In this document: positions 8,602-17,514 of the stretch, one piece after another
Position numbering within the stretch: the stretch's first letter is position 1
Layout: every line of letters starts with the position of its first letter
Assembly (NCBI RefSeq): GCF_028607085.1
Contig: NZ_CP117411.1
Location: 2,418,001-2,482,000, forward strand
Direction: 5' to 3'
From: Sphingomonas naphthae
Lineage (GTDB): Bacteria; Pseudomonadota; Alphaproteobacteria; Sphingomonadales; Sphingomonadaceae
DNA length: 64,000 nt
The notes under the pieces: generated by a model
What the model saw: only the letters and a program-made list of their open reading frames with translations
What the model was told of the DNA's origin: nothing
Database searches by the model: none
Position numbers and translations under genes: made by a program

Positions 8602-9312
8602 TCAGATCAGAAACACATCGCCCGCGTGGATCGTCACCACCTCGCCACCCGCCAGGCGCAGGCGCAGCGCGCCATCCGCGTCCAGCCCGTCGAACAGTCC
8701 CTCGATCAGCCGCCCCTCGGCCCGCGCCGCCAGCGCCGTCCCCGGCTTGTGCGCCCGCTCCAGCCATGCGCGGCGGACGGCCTCCAGCCCCTGCCCGCGC
8801 CACACGCCGACCTGCCGGGCGAAGGCGTCCGCCAGCATCGCCAGCGCGTCGGTAGCGGCCGCCACCGCCCCACCCAGCGCCGCCACGCTCGTCACCGCGC
8901 GATCGAGATCGTGGGGATGGTGGGCGAGGTTGACGCCGATGCCGACGATCACCGCCTCGCCGCGCCGCTCGAGCAGGATGCCGGCGATCTTGGCGCCATC
9001 GACCAGCAGGTCATTGGGCCATTTGATCATCGGCGCGGCATCCGGCGGCAGGAGGGCGCGCAGCACCTCCTCCAGCGCGACGGCGGCGACGAGGGCGAGG
9101 CTGGCGGGGGCGGGATCGCCGGGGCGGAGACGGACGAGGCCGCTGGCGTAGAGGTTGCCCGGCGGCGACACCCACGGCCGCCCGCTCCGCCCCCGCCCAC
9201 CGGTCTGGCGCGCGGCGCTCAGCCAGCTTCCGTCGGCCGCGCCGCTGGCGGCCCAGGCGGCCATCTCGTCATTGGTCGAGCCGGCTTCGGTTAGGGTGCG
9301 GATGTCGGTCAT
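8602..9312 (-). CDS. birA: Biotin--[acetyl-CoA-carboxylase] ligase
   Basis: A 236-residue monofunctional biotin protein ligase that biotinylates the carboxyl carrier subunit of acetyl-CoA carboxylase through biotinyl-5'-AMP. It has the signature GGRGRSGRPW (residues 38-47), KWPNDLLVDGAKIAGIL with the catalytic lysine, and VGIGVNLA. The N-terminal helix-turn-helix repressor domain of the E. coli enzyme is missing, so this is a group I enzyme without operon repression. It follows nuoN on the same strand, a placement common in alphaproteobacteria, separated here by a family A repeat. Confidence 0.93.
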   Translation of the reverse strand: MTDIRTLTEAGSTNDEMAAWAASGAADGSWLSAARQTGGRGRSGRPWVSPPGNLYASGLVRLRPGDPAPASLALVAAVALEEVLRALLPPDAAPMIKWPNDLLVDGAKIAGILLERRGEAVIVGIGVNLAHHPHDLDRAVTSVAALGGAVAAATDALAMLADAFARQVGVWRGQGLEAVRRAWLERAHKPGTALAARAEGRLIEGLFDGLDADGALRLRLAGGEVVTIHAGDVFLI

Positions 9313-9323
9313 TGGCTTCCAAC

Positions 9324-9393
9324 CGTCATTGCGAGCGAAGGGAAGCAATCCAGCGGCGGAACCCGGATTGCCTCGCTCACGCTCCCAATGACG
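9324..9393. repeat. Dispersed palindrome, family A (copy 2, degenerate)
   Basis: The left arm starts CGTCATTGCGAGCGAAGGGA and the right arm is an imperfect complement with several changes, so this copy is older or diverged. It fills the spacer between the nuoN stop and the birA start and may partly isolate birA from the nuo transcript. Confidence 0.75.
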
Positions 9394-9400
9394 AAGGGTG

Positions 9401-10837
9401 TCAGAACAGCGAGCGAGCCGCCGACAGGGTCGCCACGCTGAGCAGCGGGATGGTGAGATAGCCCAGCGGCGAGATGATGACCGCCGTGAGCGCGATCAGG
9501 CCGCTTTCGACCGGGTGGTTGCCCTCCGTGTCGAACGCCGGGGCCGGCTCGTCGAAGTACATCGTCTTGACGATCTTCAGATAATAGAAGGCGCCGATCA
9601 CCGAGGTCGCGATGCCGATCATCGCCAGCGGCCACAGGCCGACCGCGACGAGCGCGTCGAACACCGCGAACTTCGGATAGAAACCGAAAAGCGGCGGGAT
9701 GCCGGCCAGCGAGAACATGAACATCGCCAGCGCCGCCGCCAGCGCCGGCCGCGTGCGCGACAGGCCCGAGAGGCTCGCGATGCTCTCGACCTGGGCGCCG
9801 TCCGCCGTGCTTATCCTGAGGACGCACAGGAAGCTGCCGAGCGTCATCGCGACATAGACCGCCATATAGCTCATCACCGCCGAGACACCCTCGACCGTGC
9901 CGGGGATCAGGCCGAACAGCGCGAAGCCGACATTGTTGATCGAGGAATAGGCCAGCAACCGCTTGATGTTGGTCTGGCCGATCGCCGCGACACCGCCGAG
10001 GACGGTGGAGGCGAGCGCCATGAAGGTGATGATCTGGCGCCAGTGATCGGTCGCCGGCCCGAGCGCCTCGACCGCGACCCGGACGAGCAAAGCCATCGCC
10101 GCCACCTTGGGGGCCGAGGCGAAGAAGGTCGTCACCGGGGTCGGCGCGCCTTCGTACACGTCGGGCGTCCACATGTGGAACGGCACGGCCGAGATCTTGA
10201 AGGCGAGGCCCGCCAGCACGAACACCAGACCGAAGGCCTGGCCCAGCGACAGGCCGCTCGCCATGGCGAGGCCGATGCCACCGAACGACGTGGTGCCGGT
10301 GAAGCCGTACAGCAGCGAGATGCCGTAGAGCAGGATGCCCGATGCCAGCGCGCCCAGCACGAAATATTTAAGGCCCGCCTCGGCCGAGCGCAGGTCGCGC
10401 CGCATGAAGCTGGCCAGCACATAAGCCGCGAGGCTCTGGAGTTCGAGGCCGACGTAGAGCGTCAGCGTATCGCCCGCCGAGACCATCATGCCCATGCCGA
10501 CCGACGACAGCAGGATCAGCACCGGATATTCGGCGCGCATCCCCCCGAAGCGATCGAAATAGCCGGGCGCGACGAGGATCGAGACGGCGGCGGCGGCATA
10601 GATCAGCAGCTTGGCGAAGGCGGCGAACGGATCGGCCAGATAGAGGCCGTCGAACGCCGGGCCGGCATAGCCCGAGGGGCCGAGCAGCGCGAGCGCCGCC
10701 AGCGCGAGGACGAGGACGCTGAGCAGGCCGACGAGACGCGACGCGCCGTCACCGGCCCAGGCGCCGACCAGCAGCAGCACCAGCGCGCCGATCGAGAGGA
10801 TGAGTTCGGGCGCGGTGAGCGCCAAATTCGCGATCAT
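9401..10837 (-). CDS. nuoN: NADH-quinone oxidoreductase subunit N
   Basis: One of the three antiporter-like proton-pumping subunits of respiratory complex I, in the inner membrane. The 478-residue protein has about fourteen TM helices and the family motifs FKISAVPFHMWTPDVYEGAPTP and GQTNIKRLLAYSSINNVGF; the lysines and glutamate near EL(E)LQSLAAYVL serve the proton channel. Its ATG overlaps the nuoM stop (ATGA at 10834-10837), indicating translational coupling. It is the last nuo gene; birA follows after a repeat. Confidence 0.97.
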   Translation of the reverse strand: MIANLALTAPELILSIGALVLLLVGAWAGDGASRLVGLLSVLVLALAALALLGPSGYAGPAFDGLYLADPFAAFAKLLIYAAAAVSILVAPGYFDRFGGMRAEYPVLILLSSVGMGMMVSAGDTLTLYVGLELQSLAAYVLASFMRRDLRSAEAGLKYFVLGALASGILLYGISLLYGFTGTTSFGGIGLAMASGLSLGQAFGLVFVLAGLAFKISAVPFHMWTPDVYEGAPTPVTTFFASAPKVAAMALLVRVAVEALGPATDHWRQIITFMALASTVLGGVAAIGQTNIKRLLAYSSINNVGFALFGLIPGTVEGVSAVMSYMAVYVAMTLGSFLCVLRISTADGAQVESIASLSGLSRTRPALAAALAMFMFSLAGIPPLFGFYPKFAVFDALVAVGLWPLAMIGIATSVIGAFYYLKIVKTMYFDEPAPAFDTEGNHPVESGLIALTAVIISPLGYLTIPLLSVATLSAARSLF

Positions 10838-12369
10838 TCGCCATGCTCCTGATGGGCGGGCGCGGCAGGTTTGACGGGCGATACCTTGAGCAGGCTGTCC
10901 CCTGCGGGCTTGGCGCGATCGAGCCGGGCGAGAACCGCGCCGACATCGGCGCGCATCGGCCGCAGGAAGCTCTCCGGATGGACGCCCATCCACATCACGC
11001 TGGCCGCCAGCGGCAGCAGGATGGCGATCTCGCGCGGCGACAGATCCAGCATCGCCGCCACGTCGGGCTTGTCGAGCGGGCCATAGACCACGCGACGATA
11101 GAGGTAGAGCATATAGGCGGCGCCGGTGATGATGCCGGTCGTCGCCACGATCGCCGCCCAGGTCGAGACCTGATAGACGCCCAGCATCGCCAGGAACTCG
11201 CCGACGAAGCCCGACGTGCCCGGCAGGCCGACCGACGCCATCGTGAACAACAGGAAGAGGATGGCATATTTCGGCATGTTGTTCGCGAGGCCGCCGTAGC
11301 GGCTGATCTCACGCGTGTGCAGCCGATCGTAGATCACGCCGACGCACAGGAAGAGCGCGCCCGAGACGAGGCCGTGGCTGAGCATCACCAGCAGCGCGCC
11401 CTCGATCCCCTGCCGGTTGAAGGCGAAGAGACCGAAGGTGACGAACGCCATGTGCGCGACCGACGAATAAGCGATCAGCTTCTTCATGTCGTTCTGCACG
11501 AGGGCGACGAGGCTGGCATAGACGATCGCGACCATGCTGAGCCCCAGCACCAGCCAGACGAGCGTGGCCGACGCTTCCGGGAACATCGGCAGCGAGAAGC
11601 GGATGAAGCCGTAGCCGCCCATCTTGAGCAGCACGCCCGCCAGGATGACCGAGCCCGCCGTCGGCGCCTGAACGTGCGCGTCGGGCAACCAAGTGTGGAC
11701 CGGCCACATCGGCATCTTCACCGCGAAGCTGGCAAAGAAGGCGAGGAACAGCCAGGTCTGCGCCTGCACCGGGAAGTCGTAGGCCATCAGCGTCGGGATG
11801 TCGGTGGTGCCCGCCATCTGCGCCATCCACAGCATCGCGATCAGCATCAGCACCGATCCGAGCAGCGTGTAGAGGAAGAATTTATAGCTGGCGTAGATGC
11901 GGTCCACGCCGCCCCAGATGCCGATGATGAGGTACATCGGGATCAGGCCGGCTTCGAACATGATGTAGAACAGGAACAGATCCTGTGCCGAGAACACGCC
12001 GATCATCAGCGTTTCCATCAGCAGGAAGGCGGCCATATACTCCGGCACGCGCTTCTCGATCGCGCGCCACGAGGCGGCGATGCAAATCGGCATCAGGAAG
12101 ACCGAAAGCATGATGAGCATCAGGGCGATGCCATCGATGCCGAGCGCCCAGGCGAAGCGCCCGAACAGAGGCACGCTCTCCTGAAACTGCCACTGCGCGC
12201 CGCCGACATCGTAGGTCGCCCACAGCAGGATACCGAGCGCAAAATCCACGAGGGTGGCGATCAGGGCCGTCCAGCGGGCGCTTTCCTCTTTCAGGAACAG
12301 GCAGGCGACGGCCGCGGCGGCGGGCACCGCGATCATCAGGGTGAGGATGGGGAAGCCGAGCTGGTTCAT
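10834..12369 (-). CDS. nuoM: NADH-quinone oxidoreductase subunit M
   Basis: A 511-residue antiporter-like proton-pumping subunit of complex I. Recognisable motifs are the proton-path glutamate in FLLMETLMIGVF, MPMWPVHTWLPDAHVQAPT, and NDMKKLIAYSSVAHMAF. Fourteen TM helices are expected. The start is ATG 12369, since the frame further upstream is a shadow of nuoL. Six bases separate it from the nuoL stop. The C-terminal tail is basic and proline-rich (VKPAAPAHQEHGE). Confidence 0.97.
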   Translation of the reverse strand: MNQLGFPILTLMIAVPAAAAVACLFLKEESARWTALIATLVDFALGILLWATYDVGGAQWQFQESVPLFGRFAWALGIDGIALMLIMLSVFLMPICIAASWRAIEKRVPEYMAAFLLMETLMIGVFSAQDLFLFYIMFEAGLIPMYLIIGIWGGVDRIYASYKFFLYTLLGSVLMLIAMLWMAQMAGTTDIPTLMAYDFPVQAQTWLFLAFFASFAVKMPMWPVHTWLPDAHVQAPTAGSVILAGVLLKMGGYGFIRFSLPMFPEASATLVWLVLGLSMVAIVYASLVALVQNDMKKLIAYSSVAHMAFVTFGLFAFNRQGIEGALLVMLSHGLVSGALFLCVGVIYDRLHTREISRYGGLANNMPKYAILFLLFTMASVGLPGTSGFVGEFLAMLGVYQVSTWAAIVATTGIITGAAYMLYLYRRVVYGPLDKPDVAAMLDLSPREIAILLPLAASVMWMGVHPESFLRPMRADVGAVLARLDRAKPAGDSLLKVSPVKPAAPAHQEHGE

Positions 12370-12374
12370 GTCCG

Positions 12375-14513
12375 TCAGCCCATCACGGCCCAGGTGGTCG
12401 CCGCGGCCAGGCCGAGCAGCATCACCAGTGCATAGGTGTAGAGATAGCCCGACTGGAGGCGCCGGGCGGCGGCCCCCGCCCCGACCACGACCGCGGCGGC
12501 GCCGTTCGGCCCGAAGCGGTCGATCGTCTTCTGGTCGCCGCGCACCCACAGCAGCCGGCCGAGCGCGAAGGCGGGCCGCACGAAGAGGATGTTATACAAC
12601 TGATCGAAATACCATTTGTTGAGCAGGAAGGCGTAAAGCCCCGGGAATGTCGCCGCCATCCTCGCCGGCACGCTGCGATCGAGCACATAGGCCCACAGCG
12701 CGACGAGGAAGCCGGTGATCATCGCGATCGTCGCCGACCACTTCGCCAGCTCGGGGATCCCGTGCATCGCGTGCATCAGATGCTCGTTGAAGAAGAGGCT
12801 GCCGCGCCAGAACTCAGCGCCGCCCTCGACCCCGATGAAGTGCGGCGCGAACACGATACCCGCGAACACCGCGCCGACCGACAGGACGCCGAGCGGCACC
12901 AGCATCGGCCACGGGCTTTCGTGCGGATGGTAGCCGGCGGTGCCGTCGCCGCCATGGGCATGGCCGTGCGCGTGGTGATCGTGGCCGTGGCCATGTTCCT
13001 CGCCATGCTCGCCCGCCGGATCGCTCACGCGATGATCGCCGGTGTGCGCGGCATCGTGGGCCACGTCGTGCGCATGGTCGTGGCCATGATCGTCATGGCC
13101 ATGGCCGTGCGCGTCATGCACCGCGTGCTGGATATGCTCGGACTGCTCCCAGCGGGGCTTGCCGAAGAAGGTGAGGAACACCAGCCGCCACGAATAGAAG
13201 CTGGTCAGCAGCGCCGCGAACACGCCGACGGCAAAGGCGAGCCCGCCCGCCTGCGTTCCGCTGGCGAAGGCCGCCTCGATGATGGCATCCTTGGAATAGA
13301 AGCCCGCGAAGCCGAACACGCCCGCCACGCCGACGCCGGTGATCGCGAGCGTGCCCGCCATCATCGCCCAGAAGGTGAGCGGGATGTGTTTCCGCAAGCC
13401 CCCGTAATAGCGCATGTCCTGCTCGTGATGCATCGCATGGATCACCGAGCCCGCGCCCAGGAACAGCAGCGCCTTGAAGAAGGCGTGCGTGAACAGGTGG
13501 AACATCGCCGCGCCATAGGCGCCGACGCCCGCCGCGAAGAACATGTAACCGAGCTGCGAGCAGGTCGAGTAAGCGATCACGCGCTTGATGTCGGTCTGGG
13601 TCACGCCCACCGTCGCCGCGAACAGCGCCGTCGCCGCGCCCACATAGGTGACGACGGTCATCGCGGTCGGGCTCACCTCGAACATCGGCGAGAGGCGGCA
13701 CACCATGAACACGCCGGCCGTCACCATGGTGGCGGCGTGGATCAGCGCCGACACCGGGGTCGGGCCTTCCATCGCGTCCGGCAGCCAGGTGTGGAGGCCG
13801 AGCTGCGCCGACTTGCCCATCGCGCCCACGAACAGCAGCAGGCAGAGCAGGGTCATCACATCGACCCGCATCCCCGCGAAGCCGATCGAGGCGCCGGCCA
13901 TGCCCGGCGCTGCCGCCAGGATCGCCGGGATCGAGACCGTGCCGAACACCAGGAAGGTGCCGAAGATGCCGAGCGAGAAGCCGAAATCGCCGACGCGGTT
14001 GACGACGAACGCCTTGATCGCGGCCGCCTGCGCCGAGGGCTTCTGATACCAGAAGCCGATGAGCAGATAGGAGGCGAGGCCGACGCCTTCCCAGCCGAAG
14101 AACATCTGGATCAGGCTGTCCGACGTGACGAGCATCAGCATCGCGAAGGTGAACAACGAGAGATAGGCGAAGAAGCGGGGCTGGTCGGGATCCTCCGCCA
14201 TATAGCCCCAGCTGTAGAGGTGGACGAGGCTGGAGACGCTCGTCACCACCACCAGCATCACCGCCGTCAGCGTATCCACGCGCAGCGACCAATCGACGAC
14301 GAGGTCGCCCGATCGGATGAAGGTGACGACCTGATGCACCATCGGCTCGGCCGTGCCGCCGAGATAGGACAGGAAGATCGGCCAAGACAAAGCGCAGGAC
14401 ACGAACAGGCAGCCGGTCGTGATGACCTTGGCCGGCACGTTGCCGATCGCGCGATTGCCGAAGCCCGCGATGATGGCCGCCAGCAGCGGCAGGAAGACGA
14501 TCGCCTCGATCAC
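12375..14513 (-). CDS. nuoL: NADH-quinone oxidoreductase subunit L with a histidine-rich loop
   Basis: The largest antiporter-like subunit of complex I, 712 residues, which carries the long lateral helix along the membrane arm. Motifs include [39 protein letters not shown] and [21 protein letters not shown]. Between about residues 458 and 530 a loop of roughly 70 residues is packed with histidine, aspartate and glycine ([15 protein letters not shown] and similar runs); E. coli NuoL has no such region. It could bind zinc, nickel or copper, but this is inference. Translation starts at GTG 14513, seven bases after the nuoK stop. Confidence 0.96.
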   Translation of the reverse strand: MIEAIVFLPLLAAIIAGFGNRAIGNVPAKVITTGCLFVSCALSWPIFLSYLGGTAEPMVHQVVTFIRSGDLVVDWSLRVDTLTAVMLVVVTSVSSLVHLYSWGYMAEDPDQPRFFAYLSLFTFAMLMLVTSDSLIQMFFGWEGVGLASYLLIGFWYQKPSAQAAAIKAFVVNRVGDFGFSLGIFGTFLVFGTVSIPAILAAAPGMAGASIGFAGMRVDVMTLLCLLLFVGAMGKSAQLGLHTWLPDAMEGPTPVSALIHAATMVTAGVFMVCRLSPMFEVSPTAMTVVTYVGAATALFAATVGVTQTDIKRVIAYSTCSQLGYMFFAAGVGAYGAAMFHLFTHAFFKALLFLGAGSVIHAMHHEQDMRYYGGLRKHIPLTFWAMMAGTLAITGVGVAGVFGFAGFYSKDAIIEAAFASGTQAGGLAFAVGVFAALLTSFYSWRLVFLTFFGKPRWEQSEHIQHAVHDAHGHGHDDHGHDHAHDVAHDAAHTGDHRVSDPAGEHGEEHGHGHDHHAHGHAHGGDGTAGYHPHESPWPMLVPLGVLSVGAVFAGIVFAPHFIGVEGGAEFWRGSLFFNEHLMHAMHGIPELAKWSATIAMITGFLVALWAYVLDRSVPARMAATFPGLYAFLLNKWYFDQLYNILFVRPAFALGRLLWVRGDQKTIDRFGPNGAAAVVVGAGAAARRLQSGYLYTYALVMLLGLAAATTWAVMG

Positions 14514-14520
14514 CGCGAAA

Positions 14521-14826
14521 TCAGCCCTTCATCCGATTGATGTCGTCGACCGCGATGGTGCCGCGGCCACGGAAGTAGATGACGAGGATGGCCAGGCCGA
14601 TCGCGGCCTCGCCCGCCGCCACCGTCAGCACGAACATCGCGAACACCTGCCCCACCAGATCGTTGAGATAGGCGGAGAAAGCGACGAGATTGATGTTCAC
14701 GCTCAACAGGATCAGCTCGATCGCCATCAGGATGATGATGACGTTCTTCCGGTTGAGGAAGATGCCGAACACGCCGAGCGCGAACAGGATCGCGGAGACG
14801 GTGATGAAATGCTGAAGACCAATCAT
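14521..14826 (-). CDS. nuoK: NADH-quinone oxidoreductase subunit K
   Basis: A small (101 residues) three-helix membrane subunit of complex I, homologous to MrpC. It has the two conserved membrane glutamates expected for proton transfer, in [12 protein letters not shown] and in [11 protein letters not shown]. The start ATG at 14826 overlaps the nuoJ stop (ATGA), so the two are coupled. Confidence 0.97.
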   Translation of the reverse strand: MIGLQHFITVSAILFALGVFGIFLNRKNVIIILMAIELILLSVNINLVAFSAYLNDLVGQVFAMFVLTVAAGEAAIGLAILVIYFRGRGTIAVDDINRMKG

Positions 14827-15434
14827 AGCTCGACCCCTTCGCCCACGGCCGGATCGGTCATGCGGATCGCGTCCTTGGGGGTGCGCTGGTTCTGGCGCGC
14901 GATATTCTGCACGCGCACCCCGCCGCGCGCCCGGTGGGTCAGCACGATCGCGCCGATCAGCGCGACCAGCAGCACCAGCCCGGCGCCCTCGAAGATATAG
15001 AGGTAGCGGGTGTAGATGAGCGTGCCGAGCGCCTGGATGTTGGGCACCTCGGCCGGCGTCGGCGCGATACGGTTGGCGAGTTCGACCCCGCCCGCCTTCC
15101 ACGCGCCGATCGCGAAGATCGTCTCGCCCGCCAGCACGCCGACCAGCGCGATGCCGAACGGGAAGTAGCGCGCGATGCCCGATCGCAGCTCGGCGAAATC
15201 GATGTCCAGCATCATCACGACGAACAGGAACAGCACCGCGACCGCGCCGACATAGACGATGACGAGCAGCATCGCGATGAACTCGGCGCCGACCAGCAGC
15301 ATCAGCCCGGCGGCGTTGAAGAAGGCGAAGATCAGCCACAACACCGAATGGACCGGGTTGCGTGCGGTGACCGTCAGCAAGCCGGCCACGACGACCAGCG
15401 TTGCGAACAGATAAAAGGCGAGTGTCTGGATCAC
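14823..15434 (-). CDS. nuoJ: NADH-quinone oxidoreductase subunit J
   Basis: A 203-residue membrane subunit of complex I with five predicted helices. The conserved glycine-containing third helix ([21 protein letters not shown]) forms the pi-bulge region at the quinone-to-pump junction. GTG 15434 is taken as start because similarity begins with [10 protein letters not shown] and no ATG fits; the longer frame to 15521 reads into a palindromic repeat. A 147-base spacer with that repeat separates it from nuoI, the only long gap in the operon. Confidence 0.95.
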   Translation of the reverse strand: MIQTLAFYLFATLVVVAGLLTVTARNPVHSVLWLIFAFFNAAGLMLLVGAEFIAMLLVIVYVGAVAVLFLFVVMMLDIDFAELRSGIARYFPFGIALVGVLAGETIFAIGAWKAGGVELANRIAPTPAEVPNIQALGTLIYTRYLYIFEGAGLVLLVALIGAIVLTHRARGGVRVQNIARQNQRTPKDAIRMTDPAVGEGVEL

Positions 15435-15471
15435 GTTACCGCGCCGCCCCCTTGGCCACCAAATCCACAGT

Positions 15472-15549
15472 CCGTTCGTGTCGAGCGAAGTCGAGACACG
15501 CAGCCCCGACGCCCGTGGCACGTCCCTCGACTTCGCTCGGGACGAACGG
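15472..15549. repeat. Dispersed palindrome, family B (copy 3), inside the nuo operon
   Basis: Both arms of family B are present between the nuoI stop and the nuoJ start. A strong RNA hairpin here would lie within the nuo transcript, where it could stabilise the upstream part or reduce expression of nuoJ-N relative to nuoA-I. No T-run follows on the minus strand, so simple termination is not indicated. Confidence 0.85.
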
Positions 15550-15581
15550 AGTGGGGGTGCTCGTGATGATTGCGCGCGCCA

Positions 15582-16067
15582 TTACCGGTACGGTGCATCG
15601 GCGGCAAGGTTCTGGGCGATCGACCGTTCCCAGCGATCGCCATTTTCGAGCAGCTTGGACTTGTCGTAGATCAGCTCCTCGCGGGTCTCGGTGGCGAATT
15701 CGAAATTCGGCCCCTCGACGATGGCGTCCACCGGGCAGGCTTCCTGGCAGAAGCCGCAGTAGATGCACTTGGTCATGTCGATGTCGTAGCGCGTCGTGCG
15801 GCGGCTGCCGTCGTCGCGCGGCTCGGCTTCGATCGTGATCGCCTGCGCCGGGCACACCGCCTCGCACAGCTTGCACGCGATGCAGCGTTCCTCGCCGTTG
15901 GGATAGCGGCGCAGCGCATGTTCGCCACGGAAGCGGGGCGACAGCGGGTTCTTCTCGAACGGATAGTTGATCGTCGCCTTGGGCTTGAAGAAATACTTCA
16001 AGGTCAGCGCATGCGCCTTCACGAACTCCCAGAGGGTGAAGGACTTGATGTAATAAGCGAGGCTCAT
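15582..16067 (-). CDS. nuoI: NADH-quinone oxidoreductase subunit I
   Basis: The 161-residue ferredoxin-like subunit of the complex I peripheral arm that carries clusters N6a and N6b. Two 4Fe-4S motifs are visible, [12 protein letters not shown] and [12 protein letters not shown], separated by about 28 residues. The N-terminal amphipathic segment ([19 protein letters not shown]) contacts the membrane arm. Its ATG overlaps the nuoH stop (16064-16067). Confidence 0.98.
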   Translation of the reverse strand: MSLAYYIKSFTLWEFVKAHALTLKYFFKPKATINYPFEKNPLSPRFRGEHALRRYPNGEERCIACKLCEAVCPAQAITIEAEPRDDGSRRTTRYDIDMTKCIYCGFCQEACPVDAIVEGPNFEFATETREELIYDKSKLLENGDRWERSIAQNLAADAPYR

Positions 16068-17116
16068 GCGCCCACTCCGTAGCGGGTGACCATCAGATAG
16101 CCGGAGACGAGGAACACCCAGATCAGCGACAGCGGCAGGAAGATCTTCCAGCCAAGGCGCATCAGCTGGTCATAGCGGTAGCGCGGCACGGTGGCCTTCA
16201 CCCACGAGAAGACGAAGAAGAAGGCGAAGATCTTGACGAACAGCCAGATGATGCCGGGCACGGCATAGAGCGGCGCCCAGTCGATCGGCGGCAGCCACCC
16301 GCCCCAGAAGAGCGTGGCGTTGAGCGCGCACATCAGCAGCACGTTGCCATATTCGCCCAGCCAGAACAGCGCGAAGCTCATCGACGAATATTCGGTCTGG
16401 TAGCCGGCGACGATCTCGCTCTCGGCCTCGGTCAGGTCGAACGGGGCGCGCTGGGTTTCGGCCATCGCGGAGATCAGGAACACCACCGCCATCGGAAACA
16501 GCAGCGGGTTGAAGCCGAAGCCGTTGATGAAGCCGAACACATGCGCCCGCTGCGCGACGACGATGCCGGACAGGTTGAACGTGCCCGCCCACAACACCAC
16601 CGAGATCAGCACGAAGCCGATCGACACTTCATAGCTCACCATCTGCGCGGCGGCGCGGATGGCGGAATAGAAGGGATATTTGGAGTTGGACGCCCAGCCG
16701 GCCAGGATGATGCCGTAGACGCCCAGCGACGAGGCGGCGAGGATGTAGAGCAGCCCGACATTGACGTCGGCCAGCACCATGTTCGGCCCGAACGGAATCA
16801 CCGCCCAGGCGATCAGCGCCACCGTGAAGGTGATGATCGGCGCCAGCAGGAAGAGGCCGCGATTGGCCGCCGACGGGATGATCGTCTCCTGAAGGAACAC
16901 CTTCAGCCCGTCCGCGAAGGACTGCAGCAGGCCGAAGGGGCCGACGACGTTCGGGCCCCGGCGCAGCGCCATCGCCGCCCAGATCTTGCGATCGGCATAG
17001 ATGATCATCGCCACCGACAGCATCAGCGGCAGCGCGATCATCAGGATCAGGATCAGCGTGGCGACGAACCAGCCGAAGCCATAGCCCAGGAAGGTGGACT
17101 GGAAAAACTCGGTCAT
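16064..17116 (-). CDS. nuoH: NADH-quinone oxidoreductase subunit H
   Basis: A 350-residue membrane subunit that joins the quinone site to the proton-pumping arm of complex I. Motifs: [21 protein letters not shown] near the N-terminus, and [20 protein letters not shown] with the acidic E-channel loop. Eight TM helices are expected. ATG 17116 overlaps the stop of the aspartic-protease-like gene upstream (ATGA), so nuoH translation is probably coupled to that extra gene rather than directly to nuoG. Confidence 0.97.
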   Translation of the reverse strand: MTEFFQSTFLGYGFGWFVATLILILMIALPLMLSVAMIIYADRKIWAAMALRRGPNVVGPFGLLQSFADGLKVFLQETIIPSAANRGLFLLAPIITFTVALIAWAVIPFGPNMVLADVNVGLLYILAASSLGVYGIILAGWASNSKYPFYSAIRAAAQMVSYEVSIGFVLISVVLWAGTFNLSGIVVAQRAHVFGFINGFGFNPLLFPMAVVFLISAMAETQRAPFDLTEAESEIVAGYQTEYSSMSFALFWLGEYGNVLLMCALNATLFWGGWLPPIDWAPLYAVPGIIWLFVKIFAFFFVFSWVKATVPRYRYDQLMRLGWKIFLPLSLIWVFLVSGYLMVTRYGVGA

Positions 17117-17514
17117 TGGCCGCTCGCCTGAAAACCCATCGCCATGGACGCGGCGATGTTCGGATGCTGGGGGTTGACCGTCAGTTCGCGCCGCGCGGGG
17201 CTGATGACAAGGTCCATATCTTCCATCGGGATCGCGCCGAGCAACGCCTGATCGCCCAACACCAGCGCGCCGGTGAGGCAGCGGCGGTTGGCGAAACGCA
17301 GCGAAATCGGGCCGACATAATCGACGAGCTGCGAGCGCCCGTCCGCGACGGTCACCTGTCGCTGATCGAGCACGTCGAGCTGCAACTGCTGCGCCACCTG
17401 TGCGGGGATGCACAGATGCAGCGCGCCGCTGTCGACGAGCGCGTCGATCGTCATCGGCGCGAGCCCGTCATGGCGCGCGTTCGACAGCTCGATCGAGGCC
17501 GAAAACGTCCCCAT
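17113..17514 (-). CDS. Clan AA (retropepsin-like) aspartic protease domain protein, copy 1
   Basis: A 133-residue soluble protein between nuoG and nuoH. ALVDSGA (Asp28-Ser29-Gly30) followed by LHLCIP is the active-site pattern of single-domain retropepsin-like proteases, which act as dimers; [18 protein letters not shown] followed by SPARREL near the C-terminus matches the second half of the fold. It resembles the small AF_0612-type clan AA proteases. It starts at ATG 17514 within the nuoG stop (TAATG) and ends inside the nuoH start. It is clearly paralogous to the gene at 19521-19901. Whether it cleaves anything is unknown. Confidence 0.8.
   Translation of the reverse strand: MGTFSASIELSNARHDGLAPMTIDALVDSGALHLCIPAQVAQQLQLDVLDQRQVTVADGRSQLVDYVGPISLRFANRRCLTGALVLGDQALLGAIPMEDMDLVISPARRELTVNPQHPNIAASMAMGFQASGQ

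Noticed and set aside
9398-14540. Long plus-strand open frames (484, 530 and 592 codons) opposite nuoN, nuoM and nuoL
   Set aside because: They are antisense shadows of highly conserved nuo genes in GC-rich DNA; their translations are His/Arg/Gln-rich, without domain patterns.
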